Both the position numbers and the translations under genes were made by a program. Below, piece after piece: positions 1-6,331 of a stretch of DNA of 23,763 nt; within the stretch, counting starts at the first letter, position 1, and the number at the start of each line of letters is the position of its first letter. The notes beneath the pieces were generated by a model, which was not told the origin of the DNA, did no database searches, and saw nothing but the letters and a program-made list of their open reading frames with translations. Origin of the DNA: an uncultured Bacteriovorax sp. (GTDB taxonomy: Bacteria; Bdellovibrionota; Bacteriovoracia; Bacteriovoracales; Bacteriovoracaceae). The stretch covers positions 1 to 23,763 of the forward strand of contig CAMLRB010000026.1 in assembly GCA_946482295.1 (NCBI GenBank), given 5' to 3'.

Positions 1-686
1 AGAGCAACCATATCGGGGTTTCCAGGTTCATGATGATGAAGAGCATGTCGATGGATCTCTTGCGAGTTTCGAGCTTCAATATAATCGTTGATTGGATGAA
101 CGGGAGTCCTTAAAGAATCGGCCCCTAAAAAATCAGTGCGCAATAGACCTGGATACACAACGGTGACTTTTATGCCGAAGGATTTGACATCTGAGGCAAG
201 TGCTTCTGATAAACCGGCTACTGCAAACTTCGTAGCACTATAAACCCCCCAGCCCGAAGACTGGCTGACAAAACCACCAATCGAGGAGATGTTAAAAATA
301 TGTCCACTGTGAACTTTTCTCATATGTGGTAAAACGTTGCGGATAACATTCAACATGCCGAAGACGTTAACTTCAAAGTTTTCTCGAGTTTCTTTATCTG
401 AAAGTTCTTCCAAAGTTCCGAATTGTCCGAAGCCAGCATTGTTCACAACAACATCAATTCTACCAAAACGTTCCATTGTTTTTTTGATGGCCGCGCGGAC
501 ATTTCTTTCATCAGACAAATCAACTTCCATTGGTAAAAAATTTTCAGAGACTTCATCTACGGCCCTTTTAAGTGCAGGTAGGAAACGTGAAGTTGCTGCA
601 ACTGTTTCTCCACGTGCCAATAATTTTTTTACCAGTGAAAGTCCTAAACCTTTTGAAGCACCAGTGACAAACCACACCTTACTCAT
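1..686 (-). CDS. SDR-family NAD(P)-dependent oxidoreductase (3' end outside window)
   Basis: This is a classical short-chain dehydrogenase/reductase; 228 codons are visible and the C-terminus runs off the left edge. The Rossmann dinucleotide-binding motif TGASKGLG is at residues 8-15, NNAG at 82-85, a catalytic Ser near 135, and the YxxxK pair at Tyr149/Lys153. These give a complete active site, so it should reduce or oxidise a carbonyl or alcohol with NAD(P)(H) in the cytoplasm; the substrate cannot be read from sequence. The start ATG (684-686) has a Shine-Dalgarno AAGGAG (complement of 693-698). A weak sigma-54-like element lies just upstream at 711-727. An antisense open frame at 337-717 is only a shadow of this gene. 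Family assignment is secure, specific function unknown. Confidence 0.93.
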   Translation of the reverse strand, partial: MSKVWFVTGASKGLGLSLVKKLLARGETVAATSRFLPALKRAVDEVSENFLPMEVDLSDERNVRAAIKKTMERFGRIDVVVNNAGFGQFGTLEELSDKETRENFEVNVFGMLNVIRNVLPHMRKVHSGHIFNISSIGGFVSQSSGWGVYSATKFAVAGLSEALASDVKSFGIKVTVVYPGLLRTDFLGADSLRTPVHPINDYIEARNSQEIHRHALHHHEPGNPDMVA

Positions 687-710
687 GTTGCTCTCCTTAA
701 GATTATCTTT

Positions 711-727
711 TGCATAATCGCGGCCAT
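711..727 (-). promoter_or_regulatory. Possible sigma-54 promoter of the SDR gene (weak match)
   Basis: On the minus strand it reads ATGGCCGCGATTATGCA. The GG and GC are separated by exactly 10 bases and TGGC is kept, but the -12 block is ATGCA rather than TTGCA. The GC is 26 bases before the start codon. It is the weakest of the set and is listed because its geometry and distance match the others. Confidence 0.35.
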
Positions 728-790
728 GGCCAATAACTAAGCGCAATTGTTTTGGCGATGTTAATTTTTATTTTTCATAAAAAAAAATAT

Positions 791-819
791 TTGAACTCGA
801 CATTTAACTGTTGTATCAA
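791..819 (+). promoter_or_regulatory. Possible sigma-70-type promoter of the 865 gene
   Basis: TTGAAC at 791-796 and TATCAA at 814-819 are separated by 17 bases. The 7-mer TATCAAC is repeated at 830-836, so the exact -10 is uncertain. No GG-N10-GC element is present in this upstream region. Confidence 0.35.
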
Positions 820-864
820 CACGCCGTCTTATCAACATGCAAATAAATGCATTAAGGAGAATTT

Positions 865-1257
865 ATGAAATCTTTATTCCTTTCAGTTATTGCTCTTGTT
901 ACTGCGACTGCTTTTGCTACTGAACTAGTGGGTGATTTTCCAAAAGTTCAATTTGGAAGTGTTTTTGTTTCTGTAGAAGAAGTTTGTGTTGATGGTGACA
1001 AAATTAATACGCAATACGCTGTTCCCGTATGTGTGGAGTGGGCATCTGGTGAAGCAGGTGGCTGTGCTCGCGAAGTGAATAAATACTTAAGCACACCCAT
1101 TAATTACACAAAAGAAATTCCAAATGGAGAAGGTTCATTCAAAACAATATCGATGTCTATTCCACTTCACTATAACATCCCATTCGGATTCTGGACTGAA
1201 GCAGGTATTTCATCAGTAAAAGTGGTTCCATACTCAATTCCAGGTTGTGAATTCTAA
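865..1257 (+). CDS. Small secreted protein of unknown function
   Basis: The product is 130 residues. It has a cleavable signal peptide (Lys3, hydrophobic residues 4-16, likely cut after the ATAFA stretch near residue 18) and a mature part of about 112 residues. The mature part has five cysteines, a pattern compatible with periplasmic disulfides. No family was recognised. The start ATG is preceded by AAGGAGA. The gene is single-cistron: a strong hairpin terminator follows 8 bases after the stop. It is divergent from the SDR gene. The gene call is secure from signal peptide, RBS and terminator; function is unknown. Confidence 0.85.
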   Translation: MKSLFLSVIALVTATAFATELVGDFPKVQFGSVFVSVEEVCVDGDKINTQYAVPVCVEWASGEAGGCAREVNKYLSTPINYTKEIPNGEGSFKTISMSIPLHYNIPFGFWTEAGISSVKVVPYSIPGCEF

Positions 1258-1265
1258 ATCATTCT

Positions 1266-1300
1266 AGGCCAAGGATCAGAAATGATCCTTGGCCTTTCTT
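1266..1300 (+). terminator. Intrinsic terminator of the 865 gene
   Basis: A perfect 13-bp stem (1266-1278 with 1283-1295) closes a GAAA tetraloop and is followed by TTCTT. Confidence 0.9.
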
Positions 1301-1305
1301 ATGCA
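1289..1305 (+). promoter_or_regulatory. Possible sigma-54 promoter of the 41-residue ORF
   Basis: TTGGCCTTTCTTATGCA has GG (1291-1292) and GC (1303-1304) separated by 10 bases. The predicted start site is near 1316, immediately before the Shine-Dalgarno of the 1332 ORF. The element shares bases with the descending arm of the preceding terminator. Confidence 0.45.
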
Positions 1306-1331
1306 CTCTCTAAAATAAAGGGGAGTGTATC

Positions 1332-1457
1332 ATGAGTAATCTTTTTCACATCATTGGCAAACTTCTGCATACTATTGATCGAACAATGGAAGCGACTCCT
1401 CGAAATCGCTGGACTGATCAAGTAGACGAAAAAAAACACAAGGCAAATAAAAAATAA
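1332..1457 (+). CDS. Small 41-residue protein, function unknown
   Basis: This short ORF begins MSNLFHIIGKLLHTID, an amphipathic-looking helix, and ends in a very basic, Lys-rich tail. It has a good Shine-Dalgarno (AAAGGGGA around 1317-1324), a sigma-54-like promoter just upstream, and a hairpin terminator 3 bases after its stop. These three signals together make it a likely real gene despite its size. It has no signal peptide or Cys. No family was recognised. Confidence 0.6.
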   Translation: MSNLFHIIGKLLHTIDRTMEATPRNRWTDQVDEKKHKANKK

Positions 1458-1460
1458 AAG

Positions 1461-1479
1461 GCCGCTAATTATTAGCGGC
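1461..1479. terminator. Bidirectional terminator between convergent genes
   Basis: An 8-bp stem GCCGCTAA/TTAGCGGC closes a TTA loop. On the minus strand it is followed by a T-rich run (CTTTTATTTTTTATTT), making it a good terminator for the 1499-1987 gene. On the plus strand the tail is only TGATTTCT, so termination of the 41-residue ORF there is weaker. Confidence 0.75.
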
Positions 1480-1498
1480 TGATTTCTAGTGCTGATTT

Positions 1499-1987
1499 CT
1501 AGTGATGATGAAATTTTCCATAAAACGGTGGATGGTATTCCTCGTCTTTGTTCTTTTTCACCAAGTGCTTTTTGTAGACGATTTTTTCTACAATCGGAAT
1601 GGTGAGTGCTGAGAATAATGTGATGAGTGCTCCAAATCCAACGGAGTTCCATAAGAGGGCATTGTTTTCATTATAGAATACATACCAAGGTGAATTATCT
1701 TCATAGAGAAGAAACCAAGGTGAAAAGAAAAGCCAAATTCCTGCAAAGAGATTTAACCATTCTGCAAAAGGAGCAACTTTTTTAATTGCCATCCAAGACA
1801 TCGCCATAACTACGCCACCCATGATGACAAAGTTCCACGAAACGACATTTACATTATAAGGATGAAAACCGTAACCCACTGTCCATGGTAACGAGAGGAC
1901 CCATGCACCTAAAAAAAGATTAACCCAATTTTCCCAATCAGCTCTTTTGAGCCAGGAATTTAGAGTTGTTTTGTTTTGAACCTTCAT
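1499..1987 (-). CDS. SPW-repeat integral membrane protein
   Basis: The product is 162 residues with four predicted membrane segments arranged as two repeats. The first repeat has WENWVNLFLGAWVLSLPW (about residues 19-36) and the second has AEWLNLFAGIWLFFSPW (about 75-91). This W..W...LG.W...(S)PW pattern is the SPW repeat family, whose biochemical role is not established. The C-terminal tail is charged and ends in three histidines, which might bind metal but could be incidental. The start has a strong AGGAGGG ribosome site. An inverted repeat lies in its leader at 2008-2034. It is convergent with the 41-residue ORF. Confidence 0.85.
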   Translation of the reverse strand: MKVQNKTTLNSWLKRADWENWVNLFLGAWVLSLPWTVGYGFHPYNVNVVSWNFVIMGGVVMAMSWMAIKKVAPFAEWLNLFAGIWLFFSPWFLLYEDNSPWYVFYNENNALLWNSVGFGALITLFSALTIPIVEKIVYKKHLVKKNKDEEYHPPFYGKFHHH

Positions 1988-2007
1988 GATCCCTCCTGGT
2001 ATTCATT

Positions 2008-2034
2008 TTGGTTTACACAATAAAAGTGTACCAA
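2008..2034. repeat. Inverted repeat in the leader of the SPW gene
   Basis: The arms TTGGTTTACAC and GTGTACCAA form a 9-bp stem with a 2-base bulge and a 7-base A/T-rich loop. It lies 20 bases upstream of the SPW gene start codon, just beyond its Shine-Dalgarno. It could be a repressor operator or a leader hairpin. Confidence 0.5.
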
Positions 2035-2159
2035 GCGAAAGTTCATTTCAAACCTGCATAAAAGGTATGAGCGCATTCGTCTTTATCAAAGAATCGAGGC
2101 ATTAACTAAACATGATCATTTTGATACAAGAGAGTGCGACTAGACTTAAGATAAATTTG

Positions 2160-2250
2160 AAAAAAAGGCCAATAAGCTGTTCCAATCGCATCTGAAAACC
2201 TCTCAATGTCGAGGCCACTTTATCGTTCAGTTGCGATTGGATATGAGCTT
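2160..2250 (-). ncRNA. Long imperfect hairpin: possible small RNA or copZ terminator
   Basis: Nested complementary arms are AAGCT/AGCTT (2174-2178, 2246-2250), TCCAATCGCA/TGCGATTGGA (2181-2190, 2232-2241), CTGAA/TTCAG (2192-2196, 2226-2230) and an inner CCTC/GAGG (2199-2202, 2211-2214). On the minus strand the structure is followed by TTGGCC and a run of seven T (2160-2166), so a transcript ending there is most likely minus-strand. It begins about 40 bases after the copZ stop. It is larger than a normal terminator. Confidence 0.45.
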
Positions 2251-2292
2251 TATTTTGAGAAAACCAGCATGTCCAAGTGAAAACGTCGAGAA

Positions 2293-2499
2293 TTAAGACT
2301 TTTTAATACTTTCTACGTCATAACCAGCATCTTCAATAGTCGCTTTAACGTCAGATTCACTCTTTTGAGTCTTAACAGTTACTAGTTTATTACCTAGCTC
2401 AACAGTTACCTCAGCACTTGCATCGAGTGCTTTTAGGGCATTTGTTACACTTTTTACGCAACCTTGGCATGTCATACCTAAAACTTTTGCTTCAATCAT
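2293..2499 (-). CDS. copZ: Copper chaperone CopZ (HMA domain)
   Basis: The product is 68 residues, consisting of a single heavy-metal-associated domain with the ferredoxin-like fold. The metal-binding motif GMTCQGC is at residues 8-14, with Cys11 and Cys14 as Cu(I) ligands. It is a cytoplasmic copper carrier that delivers Cu(I) to the CopA ATPase encoded divergently next door. The length is typical for CopZ. The start has AAGGAGAAC upstream. A dedicated MerR-type promoter with a 19-bp spacer and a CueR-like dyad lies at 2518-2548. Assignment is secure from motif plus context. Confidence 0.95.
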   Translation of the reverse strand: MIEAKVLGMTCQGCVKSVTNALKALDASAEVTVELGNKLVTVKTQKSESDVKATIEDAGYDVESIKKS

Positions 2500-2517
2500 A
2501 ATGTTCTCCTTGATGAG

Positions 2518-2548
2518 AGTGTAAAGCTTCCAACGGTGGGAAGGTCAA
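2518..2548 (-). promoter_or_regulatory. CueR-type promoter and operator of copZ
   Basis: On the minus strand it has -35 TTGACC (2543-2548) and -10 TACACT (2518-2523) separated by 19 bases. That long spacer is the hallmark of MerR-family activation. The spacer carries the dyad ACCTTCC-N7-GGAAG, matching the CueR operator pattern. Confidence 0.85.
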
Positions 2549-2561
2549 GAAAAAAAACATT

Positions 2562-2592
2562 TTGACCTTACCATGATGGGAAGGTTTAAGAT
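2562..2592 (+). promoter_or_regulatory. CueR-type promoter and operator of copA-cueR
   Basis: It has -35 TTGACC (2562-2567) and -10 TAAGAT (2587-2592) with a 19-base spacer containing the dyad ACCTT (2565-2569) ... AAGGT (2581-2585). It is a near mirror image of the copZ promoter, from which it is separated by 13 bases, so one regulator should control both directions. Confidence 0.88.
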
Positions 2593-2613
2593 AGTGTTAA
2601 AGAAGGAGCAAAA

Positions 2614-4809
2614 ATGGAAACACAAATAAATTCCCAAATAAGTTCAAAAATAGGCATAAGTGGCATGACATGCGCAAGCTGCGTGGCCCGTATTGAAAAA
2701 CAAGTCAAAAAAATAGACGGCGTTCAAGAGATTAATGTTTCACTTGCGACGGAAACAGGGCTTGTTAAAACTAATGATCAAGCAACAGTCGCCAAGGTTC
2801 TAGCGGCCATTGAAAAAACAGGCTATCAAGCACACCTCATTTTAGACGAAGAATCAGAAGTTAATGAAGATGAAGAAAAACATAAAGATCTTTTGAAAGA
2901 AAAAAGAAAGTTAATATTGGCAGTCGTTCTTTCTCTGCCACTCGTTTTGCCGATGGTGCTTGAAATGTTTGGCTTCATGTTGATGTTGCCTGGCTGGATT
3001 CAATTAATTCTCACCACTCCGGTTCAATTTTATTTGGGAGCGCGGTTTTATAAAGCTGCTTGGGGGGCGGTTAAAGCACGTTCCGGCAATATGGATCTTC
3101 TTGTTGCCTTAGGAACGAGTGCCGCTTTTTTCCTTTCACTTTATCACATTGATGGATCAGGACCGCTTTACTTCGAGAGTGCTGCTGTCGTTATTACACT
3201 TGTTCTCTTAGGTAAGTATCTTGAGAAAAAAGCAAAAATGCAGACAACACTCGCTATAAAGGCGCTTCAATCATTACGTCCGGATCGAGCGCGTGTCTTA
3301 CGTGCTGAAGGAGAAATCGAAATTTCCATACGAGATGTTAAACTTCATGATGTGGTTGTGGTTTTGCCAGGGGAAAAAATTCCCGTTGATGGAAAAATCT
3401 TACGTGGAGAAACGCAAATTGATGAATCAATGATTACAGGAGAGAGTCTACCAGTGATGAAAGAAACTAATGATCTTGTAACTGGAGGATCATTAAATGG
3501 CGACGGACGAATTGAGATTGAAACTCTAGCATTGGGAGCTGAAACAACACTCGCTCGCATCATTCGGCTCGTAGAGAATGCTCAATCTGCAAAAGCGCCT
3601 ATTCAAAGACTCGTCGATCAAGTCAGCGCTGTTTTCGTTCCTATCGTATTGGTGATCGCTGCTTTAACAATTGTAGGGTGGGGACTTTATTCACAAAATT
3701 GGGAACAGGCGATTATTAATGGTGTAGCTGTTCTCGTTATCGCTTGCCCTTGTGCACTTGGTTTAGCAACTCCCACATCGATTATGGTTGGAACAGGTCT
3801 GAGCGCTAAAGCAGGTATTCTCATTAAAGATGCTGAAGCTCTTGAAGTCGCTCACTCTGTCACAATGGTCGCATTTGATAAAACAGGTACGTTAACTGAA
3901 GGGCACCCTGTTCTAAGCGGTTTTGAAACACTCTCTGAAAATAAAAATGATGTTCTGGCAATAGTCGCTTCACTTCAAAAAGGAAGTGAGCATCCTCTTG
4001 CAAAAGCAGTTGTGTTGAAAGCACAAGAACTCCATCTAAAGTTGAAGTCTGCGCATTCAATCAAGGCCGTTCCAGGAAGAGGAATTGAGGGAATCGTTGA
4101 TGACAAAAAAATATATGTTGGGACTGCTCGTTTCATGCAAGAGTTAAGCATCGATTTGAATATCATGAAAGAAAGAGCTATTCATTGGGAGCAAACAGGT
4201 CATACCGTTTCATTTGTGGCCACAGAGAATTCTCTCTTAGGGGCAATGGCCTTTAGTGATGAAATTAAAAAGTCTGCAGAACAAACGATTCAGGAGCTCA
4301 CAAAGCTTGGAATAAAAAGTGTAATGCTTACAGGTGATAATGCCGGAGCGGCCAAGAGTGTAGCTGATAAATTAGGCTTAACTGATTATCGCGCCCATGT
4401 TCTTCCTTCTGATAAATCAAAATTCATTGAAGAGTTCAAGTCTCAAGGTGAGATCGTGGCCATGGTGGGTGATGGTATTAACGATGCTCCCGCTCTGGCC
4501 GCTGCTCATGTCGGGATTGCAATGGGATCAGGAACAGACGTGGCCATGCACTCTGCCGGCATCACTTTGATGAGAGGAAACCCACTGCTCATTCCAGATG
4601 CACTGGAGATTTCAAAACGAACTTATCAAAAAATTCGCCAGAATCTTTTTTGGGCCTTTATTTATAACGTTATCGGTATTCCTCTAGCGGCCCTTGGATA
4701 TTTAAGTCCCGTGATTGCTGGCGCAGCAATGGCCATGAGTAGCGTCAGTGTTGTGACAAATGCATTGATGCTTAGAAATTGGAAACCTAGTTCTCAAAGG
4801 AGATTGTGA
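2614..4809 (+). CDS. copA: Copper-exporting P1B-type ATPase CopA
   Basis: The product is 731 residues, an inner-membrane Cu(I) efflux pump. In order it has one N-terminal HMA domain with GMTCASC (Cys20, Cys23), membrane helices, the actuator TGES (275-278), the intramembrane CPC ligand motif (Cys378-Pro-Cys380), the phosphorylated Asp422 in DKTGTLT, the nucleotide-binding SEHP (458-461, His460) and the hinge GDGINDAP (619-626). The last two helices contain YN and MSS, the extra ligands typical of the Cu(I) subgroup. It overlaps the cueR start by one base (TGATG), so the two are translationally coupled. The start follows AAGGAG. All key residues are intact. Confidence 0.97.
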   Translation: METQINSQISSKIGISGMTCASCVARIEKQVKKIDGVQEINVSLATETGLVKTNDQATVAKVLAAIEKTGYQAHLILDEESEVNEDEEKHKDLLKEKRKLILAVVLSLPLVLPMVLEMFGFMLMLPGWIQLILTTPVQFYLGARFYKAAWGAVKARSGNMDLLVALGTSAAFFLSLYHIDGSGPLYFESAAVVITLVLLGKYLEKKAKMQTTLAIKALQSLRPDRARVLRAEGEIEISIRDVKLHDVVVVLPGEKIPVDGKILRGETQIDESMITGESLPVMKETNDLVTGGSLNGDGRIEIETLALGAETTLARIIRLVENAQSAKAPIQRLVDQVSAVFVPIVLVIAALTIVGWGLYSQNWEQAIINGVAVLVIACPCALGLATPTSIMVGTGLSAKAGILIKDAEALEVAHSVTMVAFDKTGTLTEGHPVLSGFETLSENKNDVLAIVASLQKGSEHPLAKAVVLKAQELHLKLKSAHSIKAVPGRGIEGIVDDKKIYVGTARFMQELSIDLNIMKERAIHWEQTGHTVSFVATENSLLGAMAFSDEIKKSAEQTIQELTKLGIKSVMLTGDNAGAAKSVADKLGLTDYRAHVLPSDKSKFIEEFKSQGEIVAMVGDGINDAPALAAAHVGIAMGSGTDVAMHSAGITLMRGNPLLIPDALEISKRTYQKIRQNLFWAFIYNVIGIPLAALGYLSPVIAGAAMAMSSVSVVTNALMLRNWKPSSQRRL

Positions 4810-5198
4810 TGAATATTGGAGAAGTCTCGCAAGCATCTGGAGTAAGCGCAAAACTTATTCGGCATTATGAATCGATTGGCATTATTCCAAAAGCTGGGAG
4901 AAGTGAAAGCGGTTATCGCGTTTACAAAGAGACTGATGTCCACATATTGACTTTTGTGAAACGAGCACGAGGATTAGGTTTTTCAATGATTGAAATAAAA
5001 AAACTCGTGAGTTTGTGGAGAAACAAATCAAGAGCTAGTGGTGAGGTTAAAAATTTAGCTTCGGCTCACATAAAAAACTTGGAGACGAAAATCCATGAAC
5101 TTCAATCTATGGTCGATACATTGAAGCACTTATCGAGAACTTGTCACGGGGATAATAGACCAGATTGTCCGATCCTTGAGGGGCTGGCCAAGTCATAA
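4809..5198 (+). CDS. cueR: Copper-responsive MerR-family regulator CueR
   Basis: The product is 129 residues: an N-terminal winged helix-turn-helix (NIGEVSQASGVSAKLIRHYE, start of the protein), a dimerisation helix and a C-terminal metal loop. Cys112 and Cys120 in CHGDNRPDC occupy the same positions and 8-residue spacing as the Cu(I)/Ag(I) ligands of Escherichia coli CueR. A GTG codon lies directly before the ATG; the ATG at 4809 is preferred because AAGGAG (4797-4802) is 6 bases upstream of it. It should activate both the copA-cueR and the copZ promoters, each of which has a 19-bp spacer. Confidence 0.94.
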   Translation: MNIGEVSQASGVSAKLIRHYESIGIIPKAGRSESGYRVYKETDVHILTFVKRARGLGFSMIEIKKLVSLWRNKSRASGEVKNLASAHIKNLETKIHELQSMVDTLKHLSRTCHGDNRPDCPILEGLAKS

Positions 5199-5234
5199 AC
5201 GATCACGTTTAATTAGATAAGAGGAGACTTTATC

Positions 5235-5570
5235 ATGAAAAAACTTTCAGCTTTTTGCCTAATGTTGGTTCTATCATTCTCTGTTCACGCAACAGAACTC
5301 GAGTGTATTCAAACTCAAAGTTTAGAACCAGTTTCACAAACGACAGTCAGCACTCAGCTTGGTGAAAAAGTTCTTATTGATCACACGGAAAACATTGCAA
5401 CATATGTCACTCAAAAAAATCCTCACTATTTTGTACTAGAGGCCTTTTTTCCTGAGTATGACATGAGAGGTTATAGTGAAGGGGCTTTACGCGAAAGAGA
5501 GGACAAGCTTGTTCTAGCGATCTGGGGAAGAGATCAACTTTTTGAACTCGTTTGCCGACTCGTTCTTTAA
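5235..5570 (+). CDS. Small secreted protein of unknown function
   Basis: The product is 111 residues with a clear signal peptide (MKK, hydrophobic core, likely cut after VHA near residue 19). The mature domain has only two cysteines, near its start (Cys24) and near its end (Cys107), which could form one disulfide closing the domain. A GAGGAGA ribosome site precedes the ATG. It starts 36 bases after cueR with no terminator between, so it is probably copper-co-transcribed, although it matches no copper-protein family that I recognise. A periplasmic role in metal stress is inference. Confidence 0.82.
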   Translation: MKKLSAFCLMLVLSFSVHATELECIQTQSLEPVSQTTVSTQLGEKVLIDHTENIATYVTQKNPHYFVLEAFFPEYDMRGYSEGALREREDKLVLAIWGRDQLFELVCRLVL

Positions 5571-5572
5571 AA

Positions 5573-5589
5573 CTGGTCACGGTCTTGCA
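5573..5589 (+). promoter_or_regulatory. Sigma-54-type promoter of the DUF305 operon
   Basis: CTGGTCACGGTCTTGCA has GG (5575-5576) and GC (5587-5588) exactly 10 bases apart and a perfect TTGCA. The predicted start site is near 5600. It begins right after the stop codon of the upstream gene. Confidence 0.65.
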
Positions 5590-5620
5590 TTCCTCTTGGG
5601 ACAAACGTCCCGGGAGGAGT
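5589..5620 (+). promoter_or_regulatory. Hairpin that sequesters the DUF305 Shine-Dalgarno
   Basis: The 14-bp stem pairs 5589-5602 with 5607-5620 around an AAAC loop, including three G-T wobbles. The 3' arm contains the whole ribosome site GGGAGGAG (5612-5619), which ends 2 bases before the ATG. A transcript started by the sigma-54-like promoter (near 5600) would lack most of the 5' arm and leave the site free. Confidence 0.6.
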
Positions 5621-5621
5621 T

Positions 5622-6119
5622 ATGGTTTTCAAATCACTTTTCATTTTCATCCTTTGTTCGTTTTTTAGCATCACATATGGGAGTGTCGCTGGTGAAGCTG
5701 AATTTATTGAACAAATGTCACAACATTCAAGTGTTGGAATCGCTCTCGCTGAAAAAGCAATTGCTAAAAGTGAAAATAAAGACGTAAAAAAACTTGCTCA
5801 ACGTCTCCTTAATAATCAGAAAAAAAATCAACAAAAATTAAACGATCTTAGGTCAAAATGGTACAGCGAAGTCAAAGTGCCACAATCGGCCAATCAAGTT
5901 GTCGTTGATGTCAGTTCGCTTGAAAATGTCGACCAATCGCTTTTTGACAAAACATTTCTCGATCTGGCCGCCAAACATCACAAAGCTGGCGTGGAAAAAA
6001 TTGGAAAGATGATGCCAAACATAGAACGTCGGGCCACACATCATCTCGCAGTCAAAATCATCAAAAAAGAAGGAAGTGATGTCTCTCGCATCGAAAAACT
6101 ACAAAAGACAATCAAGTAA
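5622..6119 (+). CDS. Secreted DUF305-like (ferritin-like helical) protein
   Basis: The product is 165 residues with a signal peptide (cut near residue 20, after TYG) and an all-helical mature part. Two related helical halves can be seen: FIEQMSQHSSVGIALAEKAI early on and FLDLAAKHHKAGVEKIGKMM later. The KHH pair (His119-His120) matches the conserved HH of DUF305, and the first half has HS instead of HH. DUF305 proteins are periplasmic and often sit beside copper genes; their chemistry is not settled. The ATG follows a perfect GGGAGGAG that is buried in a hairpin. It heads a likely operon of three genes to 6760. Family call is moderately confident; DUF4142 is a structural alternative. Confidence 0.75.
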   Translation: MVFKSLFIFILCSFFSITYGSVAGEAEFIEQMSQHSSVGIALAEKAIAKSENKDVKKLAQRLLNNQKKNQQKLNDLRSKWYSEVKVPQSANQVVVDVSSLENVDQSLFDKTFLDLAAKHHKAGVEKIGKMMPNIERRATHHLAVKIIKKEGSDVSRIEKLQKTIK

Positions 6120-6130
6120 CAGGAGGCCTT

Positions 6131-6322
6131 ATGCCAAATAAGAATCCCAATAAATATAAAGATAAAAGAGAAACGAATGAAATATATGGTGATGGTTTTC
6201 CCCAAGAAGAGTCTCCCGGAGCAGCTGATATTAATCAACGTGATGTCTCTAGGCCTTTTGATTCAGGTATGCCAAAAAAACAAAATGATAAACAAGATAA
6301 ACTTAGACCGAATAAACGATAA
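6131..6322 (+). CDS. Small charged, probably disordered protein
   Basis: The product is 63 residues, rich in Lys, Asn, Asp, Pro and Gln, with no hydrophobic core, signal or Cys; it is probably disordered. A strong AGGAGG ribosome site lies 5 bases before the ATG. It is 11 bases after the DUF305 gene and 9 bases before the next, so it is the middle cistron of an operon. The composition resembles small bacterial stress proteins found near H1-like genes, but I cannot name the family. Confidence 0.72.
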   Translation: MPNKNPNKYKDKRETNEIYGDGFPQEESPGAADINQRDVSRPFDSGMPKKQNDKQDKLRPNKR

Positions 6323-6331
6323 GGGGGAACA

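Larger units (their letters stand above)
1988..2292. other. 305-base gap without a gene
   Basis: No credible ORF is present on either strand. It holds the leader and inverted repeat of the SPW gene (2008-2034) and a long imperfect hairpin (2174-2250) with a T7 run on the minus strand downstream of copZ. No sigma-54 element was found here. Confidence 0.7.

Noticed and set aside
337..717. Open frame antisense to the SDR gene
   Set aside because: It is fully covered by the well-supported SDR coding region and has no ribosome site or recognisable protein pattern.
5542..5787. Overlapping open frame across the DUF305 start
   Set aside because: It conflicts with two supported genes and lacks a ribosome site; the signal-peptide frame beginning at 5622 is clearly the real one.
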